From assembly GCA_017615125.1 (NCBI GenBank), contig JAGAAS010000038.1:1-53817 (forward strand): DNA of 53,817 bases, read 5' to 3'. Below are positions 45,509 through 53,809 of this stretch, one piece after another. The position numbers and the translations under genes are program-made. The notes beneath the pieces were generated by a model, which saw only the letters and a list, made by a program, of their open reading frames with translations, ran no database searches and was not told the DNA's origin. The stretch is from Bacteroidaceae bacterium. Lineage in GTDB: Bacteria; Bacteroidota; Bacteroidia; Bacteroidales; Bacteroidaceae. Numbering within the stretch: position 1 is the stretch's first letter; every line of letters starts with the position of its first letter.

Positions 45509-45680
45509 GTTTCAGTTTCAGTTATTTCAGTTATTTTTTAAGGGGGTATCTAACTCCCCTTTTTCTATATATTCTATATATAATATATTAATTATTAATT
45601 AGTTATATTATAAAAAAGAGGCGTTTTCGCTTTTTGCATACCCTCTTAATTTTAACTGAAATAACTGAAACAACTGAAAC
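45509..45680. repeat. Long imperfect inverted repeat with TTTCAGTTA iterons around an A/T core
   Basis: The left arm (45509-45550) carries GTTTCAG and two direct TTTCAGTTA words (45516-45524, 45525-45533). The right arm (45636-45680) carries two TAACTGAAA words (45653-45661, 45662-45670) and AACTGAAAC (45672-45680). The inner parts also match (AAGGGGGTATC with GCATACCCTCTT). About 50 bp of the spacer is almost pure A/T. It could be an origin-like structure, a regulatory region or an element remnant. Confidence 0.7.
45540..45566 (+). terminator. Small hairpin with T-tract inside the inverted repeat
   Basis: AAGGGG (45540-45545) pairs with CCCCTT (45556-45561), followed by TTTCT. It is terminator-like, but no gene that it would end is apparent. 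Confidence 0.4.
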
Positions 45681-45838
45681 GCTCTCCCTGTCGGTTTGCT
45701 CTGCTTAGGGTTTTCTTCCCTACAAAGCCAGCCGAGATGAGGAGCTACTTAGTAACAACGCAAGCCCCGCGCATTTATCCTCGAGACTGCGGATGTGAAC
45801 CGCGATGGGTACAGTACACCAAAGAATAGTCTGATAAA

Positions 45839-45908
45839 GTTAAAGAATAAATCCACGAAGTTTAACTCTAAATCCGTAGAGTTTAACTCCAGCAGCGTAG
45901 AGTTAAAC
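45839..45908. repeat. Three tandem 21-bp GTTTAACTC repeats plus a half unit (second locus)
   Basis: Units run 45839-45859, 45860-45880 and 45881-45901, closed by GTTAAAC (45902-45908). The period, first-unit variant (GTTAAA) and closing half unit are the same as at 14291-14360. It lies about 87 bp upstream of the -33 element of the CotH gene promoter. Confidence 0.85.
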
Positions 45909-45995
45909 AAAAAAAATCGCGAAGCTGAATCACTTCCAAAAGCAGCATGCTTGAGAAGGGGAAATGCTAAAAAATGCAACGAAAGGTCCCATCCG

Positions 45996-46027
45996 TTTGG
46001 TAATGTGGAAAATACAAAGTATTTTTG
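45996..46027 (+). promoter_or_regulatory. Bacteroidetes-type promoter of the CotH protein gene, TTTG-N20-TATTTTTG
   Basis: TTTG at 45996-45999 and TATTTTTG at 46020-46027 are 20 nt apart and only 23 bp before the ATG at 46051. The short leader also argues against the in-frame TTG at 46036 as the start. Confidence 0.7.
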
Positions 46028-46050
46028 CGAGCTAATTGGAAAGTTTTCGT

Positions 46051-49000
46051 ATGAAGAAAAAAGGGTTGCTCCTTGCATGCGCGATGCTGGCGTCTGTTCT
46101 CGTCCAAGCCGAGACCTCTCCCTGGACGGGCTCGATGGTAGGCGAAGGGGTGTACTATCTGTATAATGTGGGGACAGGCCTGTGGCTGCAGAACAACGAC
46201 AATAAAGCGCTGAACCAATGGTCCACGCGTGCCGAAGCAGGCTCCCGGGGACTTGACATCTCTGTCAGCCCCATTGAGGGAGGCTGGCAGCTCAACCCGC
46301 GCTTTGGCGGCAATCACAGCATCAACGGCTACGACAATGCGGGATACCTCGACACCTCCTCGTCCGTAACCGCTTGGAAGCTGATGGCCCGTCATGTGCA
46401 AGGCGTGAGCAACGCCTACACCATCTCCTCCGGGACAACGACGCTCGGCGTTGACGACGACGGATTCCTCACCTTCGACGGCAGCGGCTCCGTTGCCTGG
46501 CAGCTGGTGACACGCGAGGAGCGTATCGCCAACCTTCTCACCGCTTCCACAGACAATCCTCTTGACGCCTCGTGGCTCATCCAGAATCCCGACTTCGCTC
46601 TTAATGACGAGCGATATAGCGCGTGGAACATCAAGAGCTCGGGAGGCAACACCGTGCGAGGAGGGACCTCAAGCGACAGGCCTTACCTCAGCTGTCACGA
46701 GAGCTGGAACTCGTCGTTCATCAACTTCAGCCAGACCATCGAGAATATCCCCCTCGGCATCTACCGCCTGAGCGTGCAGGGCTTCTATCGCGACGGCTCC
46801 GCAGGCATCGTCGGTGCTACACGCAATACAGGCAACGAGACCATACGCTCGGTCTATTTCGCCAATGAAGTGAGCGCACCTCTCCTGTCCATCTGCGACA
46901 ACGGGCTGACGGAGGGCATTGCAGCTATGGCCAACTTCAACAGCGACGGATATTGGATTCCCGACCATACCGACGGCTACAGCGCGCTGCAAAACGCAGC
47001 ATACTGCTTCAACAACGGCCTTTATCAGAATCCCGAGATAGAAGTGCTCGTCACCGACGGAACGCTCACCATCGGCATCCGAAAGGACGAACATGTCAGC
47101 GACGACTGGACCGTCTTCGATTCCTTCACCCTCACCTACTGCGGCACAGGCACCGACCGATTCTCGTGGGTGGATGTCACCAGCGACTACATCGTCAATC
47201 CCTCGTATGACAACGACAGCAACGACGGCTGGGAGGGAACCGACATTGGGCATGCCCAAGCTGTGAGTGCAGGAGAGCATTGGAACAAGACATTTGACAC
47301 CTATCAGACCATTCGCGACCTACCCAACGGTGCCTACCGCATCTCCGTACAAACATACTATCGTCAGCACGACCCAAGCCAGAACGACCTGAACAGCTAT
47401 CTGGATGGCAACGACAACGTGAATGCCTACCTCTATGCGAACAACGACGAGAAGAAGCTTATCAGCTATTACTCCGAATACAGCGAAGAAGAGCTTCCCG
47501 GCACGGTTTCGTGGCTCTACAACAGCGAAGCGGGTGCCAACGTCTGCTATCCCCACTCCATGATCGCCGGAGTAGCAGCCTTCGAGAAAGGGATGTATTG
47601 GAACAGCATCGAAACAGAGGTTACCGAGAACATTCTCACCATAGGGCTCTATTGCGACGTCTACGAAGCGCAGAACTGGTGCCTGTTCGACAACTGGAAG
47701 CTGGAGTACTGGACGAGCGTGATTGACGTGAAGGGAATAAGCCTGACGGAAGACAACATTGAGCTGGGCATCGGCGACACCTACGAGTTGTCAGCCGAAG
47801 TCTCCCCCTATTATGCTACCTTCAAAGGTGTCACCTGGACAAGCAGCGATCCCTCCGTCGCCTCTATTGACAGGAACGGAATGGTCACTGCCCTCAAGTC
47901 GGGAACCGTCGTAATAACGGCACGCTCAGTACAATTTGCAGACCTTCTGGCACAGTGTCTCGTGCGCGTCGTGCGGAATGACTTATTGGCGTCTTCGCTG
48001 GTCGTCAACGAGATAATGTCAGCAAACATCGACTCGTATCTCGACCCCTCTTGGAACTATGGCGGCTTTGTGGAACTCTACAATCCTACCGATGCTTCAG
48101 CCAACCTGGCAGGCTGCTATATCAGCGACGATCTCCTGCACCCGCTGAAGTGGCACATGCCTCTCACGATGGGCAGCATTCCAGCACACGGCTACAAGAC
48201 CATATGGTTCGACCATTACGATGCTAAATACGGACCTTATCAGGCAAACTTCAAGCTCAACACAGAAGGCGGCACCGTATGCATCAGCGACGACCAGGGG
48301 AACCTTCTCGTTACCTGCGAATACCCTGCTGCCCTCACGCGCTGCGCCTGGGCTCGCACCTCCGACGGTGCCGATGAATGGAAATGGACGTCAACGCCCA
48401 CGCCGGGGAAAACGAACAACGGCAGCACCTTTGCCGACGAGCAGCTGGAGGCTCCTACCGTAAGCCGCCAGTCATGTGGCTTTAACAACCAGCTCGCATT
48501 CAGCGTGCGCATTCCTGACGGCTGTACGCTACGATACACCACCGACGGCTCTACTCCCACAATGACAAACGGGACGACAAACTTCTCCGGTTCGTTCAAA
48601 GCCGAGAAGACGACCGTTTACCGCTTCCGCCTGTTCAAAGACGGAACGCTCCCAAGTCCTGTTGTCACGCGAACTTTCTATAAAAGAGAACGCGACTACA
48701 AGCTTCCCATCCTCTCCGTCGTAGCCAACAACGCAGACCTCTACGGAAGCGAGCACGGAATCTTTGCTACCGGCCCCAACGGGCGCGCAGGCAACGGAAG
48801 AAACGACAAGTGCAACTGGAACATGGACTGGGACCGTCCTGCCAACTTCGAACTTATCGATGAGAAGGGAAACATGGTTGTCAATCAGGAAGTGGACATC
48901 GCTGTCTGCGGAGGCTGGAGCCGTGCGTGGAATCCCCGTTCTTTCAAGCTCAAGGCACAGAAGCAATACGAAGGGAAAGGTTATATCGACTATACCCTTT

Positions 49001-51318
49001 TCGAGGAGAAGCCCTACATCCGCAACAAGACCATCCAAGTACGCAACGGAGGCAACGACAAAGACTGCCGCATCAAGGATGCTGCGTTGCAGAGGATTGT
49101 GTCCACCTCGGGGCTTGACGTCGATTATCAGGCCTACCTGCCCGTACACCATTTCATCAACGGGCAGTACAAGGGCGTCATCAATATGCGCGAGCCCAAC
49201 AACAAGCATTTCGTGCTTGCCAACTATGGCTACGACACCGACGAGATAGACCAGTTCGAGATTTCGCCCGACTCCAACTACATCCAGATGACAGGCACGA
49301 AGGAGAGCTTCGACCGATGGTATGAGCTGGCTGCGAACGCTGCCGATGACGACACCTACGCCGAGCTGTGCAAGATGGTCGACATCGACGAGTTTATCAA
49401 CTACATCGCGGTGGAATTCTATCTGGGCAACTGGGACTGGCCGAAGAACAATCTCAAGGGCTACCGTCCCCGCACCGAGGACGGACGGTTCCGACTCGTT
49501 CTCTTCGACCTCGACGGAGCGTTCAACATAGGCAACCCGTTCACCACCTTCGAGGGGAAGCGCATTTTCACGTTCGATGCGCTGCGGGGCGACTACTCCG
49601 GACAGCTGACGGCAGAGATACAGATTGTCACCATCTTCCTCAACATGCTGCAGAACGACCAGTTCCGCAAGCAGTTCATCGACTCCTATTGCCTGATAAC
49701 AGGTTCCGTTTTTGAACCCTCGCGCTGTGCCGAGATCGTCAGCGAGATGGCCAACTTTGTTTCCACTGAGATGAGCTACAACAACGAGTCCCCCTGGAGC
49801 ACAGCTAACGACCTGATCAACCGGCTCAACAGCAACTACCAGTCGACGAATATCCGCTACCTCAAGAACTACTCGCGCATGAAGCTCTCCGGCACTCAGT
49901 CTATTCAGGCAACCCTCATGAGCGACATCGACGAGGCAAGGCTTCTCGTCAACGGGCTTCCTGTGCCGACGGGTGAATTCAGCGGGGAGCTCTTCCCACC
50001 TATCACCGTCAGCGCGCAGGCTCCCGCAGGCTATGTGTTCAAGGGATGGAAAAGCACCAGCTCGTCTGCCGTAAAGGTTCTCTTCTCAAAGGGCAGCACG
50101 TGGAAGTACTACGATCAGGGCTCACTCGACGGGAAGAGCTGGCAGAGCACCGCCTATAACGACCAGTCGTGGAAGAGTGGACAGGCTCCGCTGGGCTACT
50201 TCACGTCTGACGCAAACAATCAGCGCGGGTACAAGACCTTCCTCGACTACGGCGGCAACACGTCGTCGAAGCGTCCTACCTATTATTTCCGCAAGAACCT
50301 CACGCTGAGCAACGCTCCTGCCTCTACGGATGTGTTCACGCTTAACTTCACCTGCGACGACGGCTTTGTCATCTACGTCAACGGGACAAAAGCAGGCAGC
50401 TACCTGATGCCCTCCAGCTACAACTACAGCAGCTATGCCAGCACATACGCTCCCGACAACCCCGATAGCGGCACGCTGACGCTCAGCCCCTCGCTCTTCC
50501 GAAAGGGAGACAACCTCATCGCTGTCGAGGTGCATAACAACAGCGCTTCTTCTACCGACATCTACTGGGACGGGGAGATAACGCAGACGAAGCTGTCCAC
50601 CTCCTTCGTCTCCACCGAGACTGAATACGAGCTGCCCAGCACGGGTCCCATCAACCTGATGGCCTGCTACGAGGAAGATTCCTCACCTCAGTATGCCGAA
50701 GGAGGAATGCCCATACGCATCAACGAAGTTAGCCCCGCCAACGACATCTTCGTGAACGAGTATTGGAAGCGCAACGACTGGATTGAACTCTACAACGCTT
50801 CAGGGAAAGATGTTGACATCACAGGGATGTATCTCTCCGACGATGTGGAAGACCCCTTGCAGTTCCAGATTACGAAAGTCGATGGTGTCAACAACGTCAT
50901 CCCTGCCCACGGATTCGCTGTTGTCTGGTGCGACAAGCTCGAGCCTATCAACACCATCCACACGAGTTTCAAGCTTGCTTCCGAAGGGGGCTATGTCATC
51001 CTCACATCCGAAGACGAAGTTTGGGGCGACACCTTGCAATATTGCGCCTGCGACAGCAAGCACAGCGTCGGGCTCTATCCCGACGGAGGAGCAAGCACCT
51101 ATATGATGAACCGCGTCACCATCGGCGCCTCCAACCAGATTACTACTGCCGACACCATTCATACGCAGACACGTCCGGAAGGAGGCTCGGAAATCATCGC
51201 CCTGCCTGAGGAGCCAACCCGTACCGACGACGTCATCTACGACTTGTTCGGACGTCGCGTCCTCCATCCTCAGCGAGGCACCATCTACATCATCAATGGC
51301 CGCAAGAAAGTATTCTAG
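46051..51318 (+). CDS. Secreted multimodular CotH-domain surface protein
   Basis: A 1755-residue protein with a signal peptide (LLLACAMLASVLVQA). Approximate modules: unassigned beta domain 25-150; two galactose-binding-like modules 170-365 and 372-555; bacterial Ig-like (Big_2) 558-643; lamin-tail-like (LTD) 645-790; chitobiase C-like 797-877 (LRYTTDGSTPTM). CotH spans about 880-1280, with NWDWPKNN (N1127-D1129) and LFDLDGAFN (D1153, D1155), the family's conserved acidic motifs. A jelly roll follows at 1348-1515 and a second LTD at 1550-1693. The tail YDLFGRRVLHPQRGTIYII resembles a type IX sorting signal. CotH proteins of spores are protein kinases; whether this secreted one phosphorylates anything is unknown. 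It appears monocistronic. Confidence 0.8.
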   Translation: MKKKGLLLACAMLASVLVQAETSPWTGSMVGEGVYYLYNVGTGLWLQNNDNKALNQWSTRAEAGSRGLDISVSPIEGGWQLNPRFGGNHSINGYDNAGYLDTSSSVTAWKLMARHVQGVSNAYTISSGTTTLGVDDDGFLTFDGSGSVAWQLVTREERIANLLTASTDNPLDASWLIQNPDFALNDERYSAWNIKSSGGNTVRGGTSSDRPYLSCHESWNSSFINFSQTIENIPLGIYRLSVQGFYRDGSAGIVGATRNTGNETIRSVYFANEVSAPLLSICDNGLTEGIAAMANFNSDGYWIPDHTDGYSALQNAAYCFNNGLYQNPEIEVLVTDGTLTIGIRKDEHVSDDWTVFDSFTLTYCGTGTDRFSWVDVTSDYIVNPSYDNDSNDGWEGTDIGHAQAVSAGEHWNKTFDTYQTIRDLPNGAYRISVQTYYRQHDPSQNDLNSYLDGNDNVNAYLYANNDEKKLISYYSEYSEEELPGTVSWLYNSEAGANVCYPHSMIAGVAAFEKGMYWNSIETEVTENILTIGLYCDVYEAQNWCLFDNWKLEYWTSVIDVKGISLTEDNIELGIGDTYELSAEVSPYYATFKGVTWTSSDPSVASIDRNGMVTALKSGTVVITARSVQFADLLAQCLVRVVRNDLLASSLVVNEIMSANIDSYLDPSWNYGGFVELYNPTDASANLAGCYISDDLLHPLKWHMPLTMGSIPAHGYKTIWFDHYDAKYGPYQANFKLNTEGGTVCISDDQGNLLVTCEYPAALTRCAWARTSDGADEWKWTSTPTPGKTNNGSTFADEQLEAPTVSRQSCGFNNQLAFSVRIPDGCTLRYTTDGSTPTMTNGTTNFSGSFKAEKTTVYRFRLFKDGTLPSPVVTRTFYKRERDYKLPILSVVANNADLYGSEHGIFATGPNGRAGNGRNDKCNWNMDWDRPANFELIDEKGNMVVNQEVDIAVCGGWSRAWNPRSFKLKAQKQYEGKGYIDYTLFEEKPYIRNKTIQVRNGGNDKDCRIKDAALQRIVSTSGLDVDYQAYLPVHHFINGQYKGVINMREPNNKHFVLANYGYDTDEIDQFEISPDSNYIQMTGTKESFDRWYELAANAADDDTYAELCKMVDIDEFINYIAVEFYLGNWDWPKNNLKGYRPRTEDGRFRLVLFDLDGAFNIGNPFTTFEGKRIFTFDALRGDYSGQLTAEIQIVTIFLNMLQNDQFRKQFIDSYCLITGSVFEPSRCAEIVSEMANFVSTEMSYNNESPWSTANDLINRLNSNYQSTNIRYLKNYSRMKLSGTQSIQATLMSDIDEARLLVNGLPVPTGEFSGELFPPITVSAQAPAGYVFKGWKSTSSSAVKVLFSKGSTWKYYDQGSLDGKSWQSTAYNDQSWKSGQAPLGYFTSDANNQRGYKTFLDYGGNTSSKRPTYYFRKNLTLSNAPASTDVFTLNFTCDDGFVIYVNGTKAGSYLMPSSYNYSSYASTYAPDNPDSGTLTLSPSLFRKGDNLIAVEVHNNSASSTDIYWDGEITQTKLSTSFVSTETEYELPSTGPINLMACYEEDSSPQYAEGGMPIRINEVSPANDIFVNEYWKRNDWIELYNASGKDVDITGMYLSDDVEDPLQFQITKVDGVNNVIPAHGFAVVWCDKLEPINTIHTSFKLASEGGYVILTSEDEVWGDTLQYCACDSKHSVGLYPDGGASTYMMNRVTIGASNQITTADTIHTQTRPEGGSEIIALPEEPTRTDDVIYDLFGRRVLHPQRGTIYIINGRKKVF

Positions 51319-51375
51319 AGCTTAGGTCTTAGTTGATTTCAGGAAAAAGCATCATGAACTTCTCCCCTTTTCTTG

Positions 51376-51465
51376 GTGTAGATGGGTGTAGATAATTTGG
51401 CTATCTACATCGGGATAACAAGGTGTGAATCAAGACTTTTTACTGCCTGGTGTAGGAGTGTAGAT
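51376..51465. repeat. GTGTAG repeats with a short dyad
   Basis: GTGTAGAT occurs at 51376-51383, 51386-51393 and 51458-51465, with a further GTGTAG at 51450-51455. TGTAGATA (51387-51394) and TATCTACA (51402-51409) form an 8-bp dyad. The words resemble GTGTAGTAA at 14105-14207. Confidence 0.55.
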
Positions 51466-51481
51466 AAATTTTTAAAAAACA

Positions 51482-51506
51482 GGAAAAAAGAGTATCTGTT
51501 TTTCCT
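51482..51506. terminator. A/T-rich hairpin between convergent genes
   Basis: AGGAAAAA (51482-51489) pairs with TTTTTCCT (51499-51506). It could act as a weak bidirectional terminator for the convergent genes ending at 51318 and 51846. Confidence 0.35.
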
Positions 51507-51539
51507 ATATGTCACTATTGTTTTACAAAAACTATAAAA

Positions 51540-51587
51540 GACGCCCCCTTTTATATAAAAGCCAGCCCTTTTTATATAAAAGGCGTC
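51540..51587. repeat. Inverted repeat GACGCC...CTTTTATATAAAA...GGCGTC
   Basis: Two near-identical TTTTATATAAAA blocks are bounded by GACGCC (51540-51545) and GGCGTC (51582-51587), giving a near-perfect dyad of about 20 bp per arm. A further partial copy (GCTTTTATAAAAA) follows. It lies in the 527-bp gap between convergent genes, which contains no credible gene. Confidence 0.65.
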
Positions 51588-51845
51588 CGCTTTTATAAAA
51601 ATCTCTTTAGCCCCCGCAAGCCGTAAAAAAATTGCCGGAATACACTCCTTTGCCAAGAAAAACGAGGAAGAAAGACTTCTTTAATCGGAGCAGAGATAAT
51701 GAAAAAAAGCAGCAGAGCCGACGATAAGAGTGTCAGCTCCGCGTTGTAGGAAGAAAGAAGGCAGGGCTTGCTTTTGTGTCTGGAAAGGATTACTCTTTTT
51801 TACGTTTATGAAAATCCAGACTTGCAGCCTTGCCTCTTAGATTCT

Positions 51846-52532
51846 TTAGAAGGCGATGCGTAAGCTCAAACCCGTCGAAAGGCCGCCCGGCATGTGGCAG
51901 GCATACTCGGGAACTTCGTAGCTAAGTGAGGGACGGCAACCTACGGATACGCCGTTGCCGACGTCTATCATCGCATAGCCGTTCTCGCGGTTCACGGCTC
52001 TCGCACCCTTCACGGCATTAACGATAGAGCAGATCTCGTTTGCAGAACCCCAAATAACACCAGCAAGAACCATAGATAATCCTGTACGGGCAAGACCCTC
52101 ATTTACATAGCTGACATGTTGATTTGTTGCAGCGACGTTGTTTGAATACAAGTTTGCACCTATACGCAGCAGAAGAATGGCAGCCACTTCTTCGCCAAGG
52201 TCTATCCAGCCCAGTTGGTTGTTGCCGTAATAGAACTGTCCTGCTCCCGGGAGGAGGAACGAGAGTATACCTGCGAGGGCGGGCGATTTCTCCGATGCAA
52301 CGGGTGCCTGCACGACGGCTTCCTCAGCGGCTGTCCGCTCCACTTCGTCCATCTTGTAGACAAAGATACTGCCGTCAGAAGTCTGTATAGATATCGATTC
52401 CGAAGGCTTCAGCTCCGTGATGGTTCCGCGTATCACACTTCCGTTTTTCAGATACACGACATCCTGCATTTTCTGCGCAAAGGCAAACGTTGCGCACAAT
52501 AGGCAAATAAAAAGAAGAATTGTCTTTTTCAT
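51846..52532 (-). CDS. Small exported/membrane protein, DUF5683-like
   Basis: A 228-residue protein starting at the ATG at 52532 (an upstream TTG at 52544 is unlikely). The signal peptide ends near TFAFAQ. Residues 21-70 form a small beta domain common in Bacteroides proteins (VVYLKNGSVIRGTITEL, DGSIFVYKMDEVE). Two or three hydrophobic segments follow (LAGILSFLLPGAGQFYYG, LSMVLAGVIWGSANEI), resembling the DUF5683 family, whose role is not known. It is the last gene of the minus-strand group, 33 bp after the lipoprotein gene at 52566. Confidence 0.6.
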   Translation of the reverse strand: MKKTILLFICLLCATFAFAQKMQDVVYLKNGSVIRGTITELKPSESISIQTSDGSIFVYKMDEVERTAAEEAVVQAPVASEKSPALAGILSFLLPGAGQFYYGNNQLGWIDLGEEVAAILLLRIGANLYSNNVAATNQHVSYVNEGLARTGLSMVLAGVIWGSANEICSIVNAVKGARAVNRENGYAMIDVGNGVSVGCRPSLSYEVPEYACHMPGGLSTGLSLRIAF

Positions 52533-52565
52533 AATAAATAACAATTATGGCGTTAGCTTTGTTGT

Positions 52566-53312
52566 CTAATCCCTGTTGTCTATTCGGAATTCATGTTCCT
52601 TGCATCTGTCGTTATCTCCCGGCAGGCTGCCGACTGGGGCAATCAACATGCTGTCGGCAATTTGAAGATCGTACCTTAGGCTTATTTGACTGCTGCTATA
52701 CAAATGTAGCACGTTTTCGTCTCTCTTCCAGAAGCCTTTCGAGAGGAGTAGATTAAAATAGTAGAGTCTGTATTCCCCTGCTTTATGCAACTCCAGAAGA
52801 TATTCTTTGAAGCTTCCTGTTGCAAAATACTTGCCCATTTGAAGCTCAAAGGGTTCTGGGTTTTCTTCTTTGTACTTAGCTATTCTAGTTTGGGCATCTT
52901 CCCCGTAAATGGGTATGAAGTTCTCGAGATAATCCTTTTCAAACTTGAATCTCTTGAAATGCTTTCCATTCATGAAAGGGAAAGAGTACAGTACTGTCAA
53001 CGAGCGCAGTCCGTTCTTTTCAAGAATAGTTTCTACACCATTCATGGAGTCATGTAGAAAGAGCTCTTTTCTTGTGCGAGAATACTCCCCATACGCAATA
53101 GGCTCTTCAAAGAAGAAATCACCCACACCTCCCGGTATCGTAATATAGAACGAGTCTTTGGACAGGTAAATGGCACAATCTACGTGACTGTCGTCAAAAT
53201 AGCCCAAACGGTCTAACTGAGGTAGTTCTTCCTCAATCCAGTAGCCTTTCCACTTGGAACAGGAAGAGAAACAAACCAGCGAGAGAAGTAAAATGAAGAT
53301 TGTCTTTTTCAT
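52566..53312 (-). CDS. Lipoprotein of unknown function
   Basis: A 248-residue protein with a clear lipobox ending at C18 (LVCFSSC), followed by SKWKGYW. The mature part is mixed alpha/beta with no motif I recognise. The phrase IAYGEYSRTRKELFLHD resembles LSEGSYKRDKNTLILND in the upstream gene at 53324, which hints at a distant paralogue pair. It is co-directional with its neighbours (gaps of 33 and 11 bp), so it is probably one operon whose promoter lies beyond the window. Confidence 0.65.
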   Translation of the reverse strand: MKKTIFILLLSLVCFSSCSKWKGYWIEEELPQLDRLGYFDDSHVDCAIYLSKDSFYITIPGGVGDFFFEEPIAYGEYSRTRKELFLHDSMNGVETILEKNGLRSLTVLYSFPFMNGKHFKRFKFEKDYLENFIPIYGEDAQTRIAKYKEENPEPFELQMGKYFATGSFKEYLLELHKAGEYRLYYFNLLLSKGFWKRDENVLHLYSSSQISLRYDLQIADSMLIAPVGSLPGDNDRCKEHEFRIDNRD

Positions 53313-53323
53313 AATGAGTTAGA

Positions 53324-53809
53324 TTATTTGCTGTAAAAAAAATCTACTGCTTCTATATGAAAGGGAAGGAAGATTCCTGTTATTTTCCCATCCTTAATGA
53401 GTGCATAGAAAGAACAGCGCAGGTAGTCATCATTCAGAATCAACGTATTCTTGTCTCGTTTATACGAGCCTTCCGAAAGCGGCCTGTCTTTGTAGCAGAG
53501 ATCATACGTTTCGTTCTCATTCAGCTGTAGAGAGAATCTCCATTCACTCGTTTCCTGCACTTTGTAAAACCCGTATGGTAAAGGTAATTCCTTCCGCTGC
53601 TCTTTGTTGTAGGCAAGTATCGCTTCCTCTAATTGATCTTTTGTTTTCACTTCCTTAGTAAGCCATTCTTCCTCATAACTGGAAGTTTTTGCAAATCGTT
53701 TCTGTATGAGAAACTTATAGGAATGTAACATAACGAGTTCATCATCTGTTTCCTCCAACAAAAGGGTGTAGTCTTGAGAGAGGTCTTTCAGTATATAGTA
53801 ACGTCCATT
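53324..53809 (-). CDS. Partial, probably frameshifted gene of unknown function
   Basis: The frame is open from 53809 to the stop at 53324, but it is closed upstream by an in-frame TAA (53810-53812) and has no ATG. The only conventional start is a TTG at 53761. Residues before that TTG (NGRYYILKDLSQDYTLLL) look coding. Restoring one base in the four-base homopolymer at 53808-53811 would join the frame to VDK upstream and remove the stop. So this is either a real frameshift, a sequence error or a TTG-started gene. The product resembles the neighbouring lipoprotein in parts and is otherwise unrecognised. Confidence 0.55.
   Translation of the reverse strand, partial: NGRYYILKDLSQDYTLLLEETDDELVMLHSYKFLIQKRFAKTSSYEEEWLTKEVKTKDQLEEAILAYNKEQRKELPLPYGFYKVQETSEWRFSLQLNENETYDLCYKDRPLSEGSYKRDKNTLILNDDYLRCSFYALIKDGKITGIFLPFHIEAVDFFYSK

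Larger units (their letters stand above)
44412..46050. other. 1.6-kb repeat-rich region without a convincing gene
   Basis: It contains, in order, the CATACGGCG hairpins, the 44737-45153 inverted-repeat pair, the 45509-45680 iteron inverted repeat, the 21-bp array at 45839 and the promoter at 45996. Open frames in it are short, overlap the repeats and have low-complexity translations. A TTATCCACC word at 44890-44898 is one mismatch from a DnaA box. I see no RNA gene. Confidence 0.6.

Noticed and set aside
45342-45602. 86-codon frame in the repeat-rich gap
   Set aside because: It ends inside the inverted repeat, is Phe/Leu-rich, and has no start signal or domain. It could be part of an element, but it is not supportable as a gene.
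45795-46166. Plus-strand frame of 123 codons overlapping the CotH gene start
   Set aside because: It is largely the 21-bp repeat read as seven-residue units (FNSKSVE, FNSSSVE) and then runs out of frame into the CotH gene, so it is best explained by the repeat.
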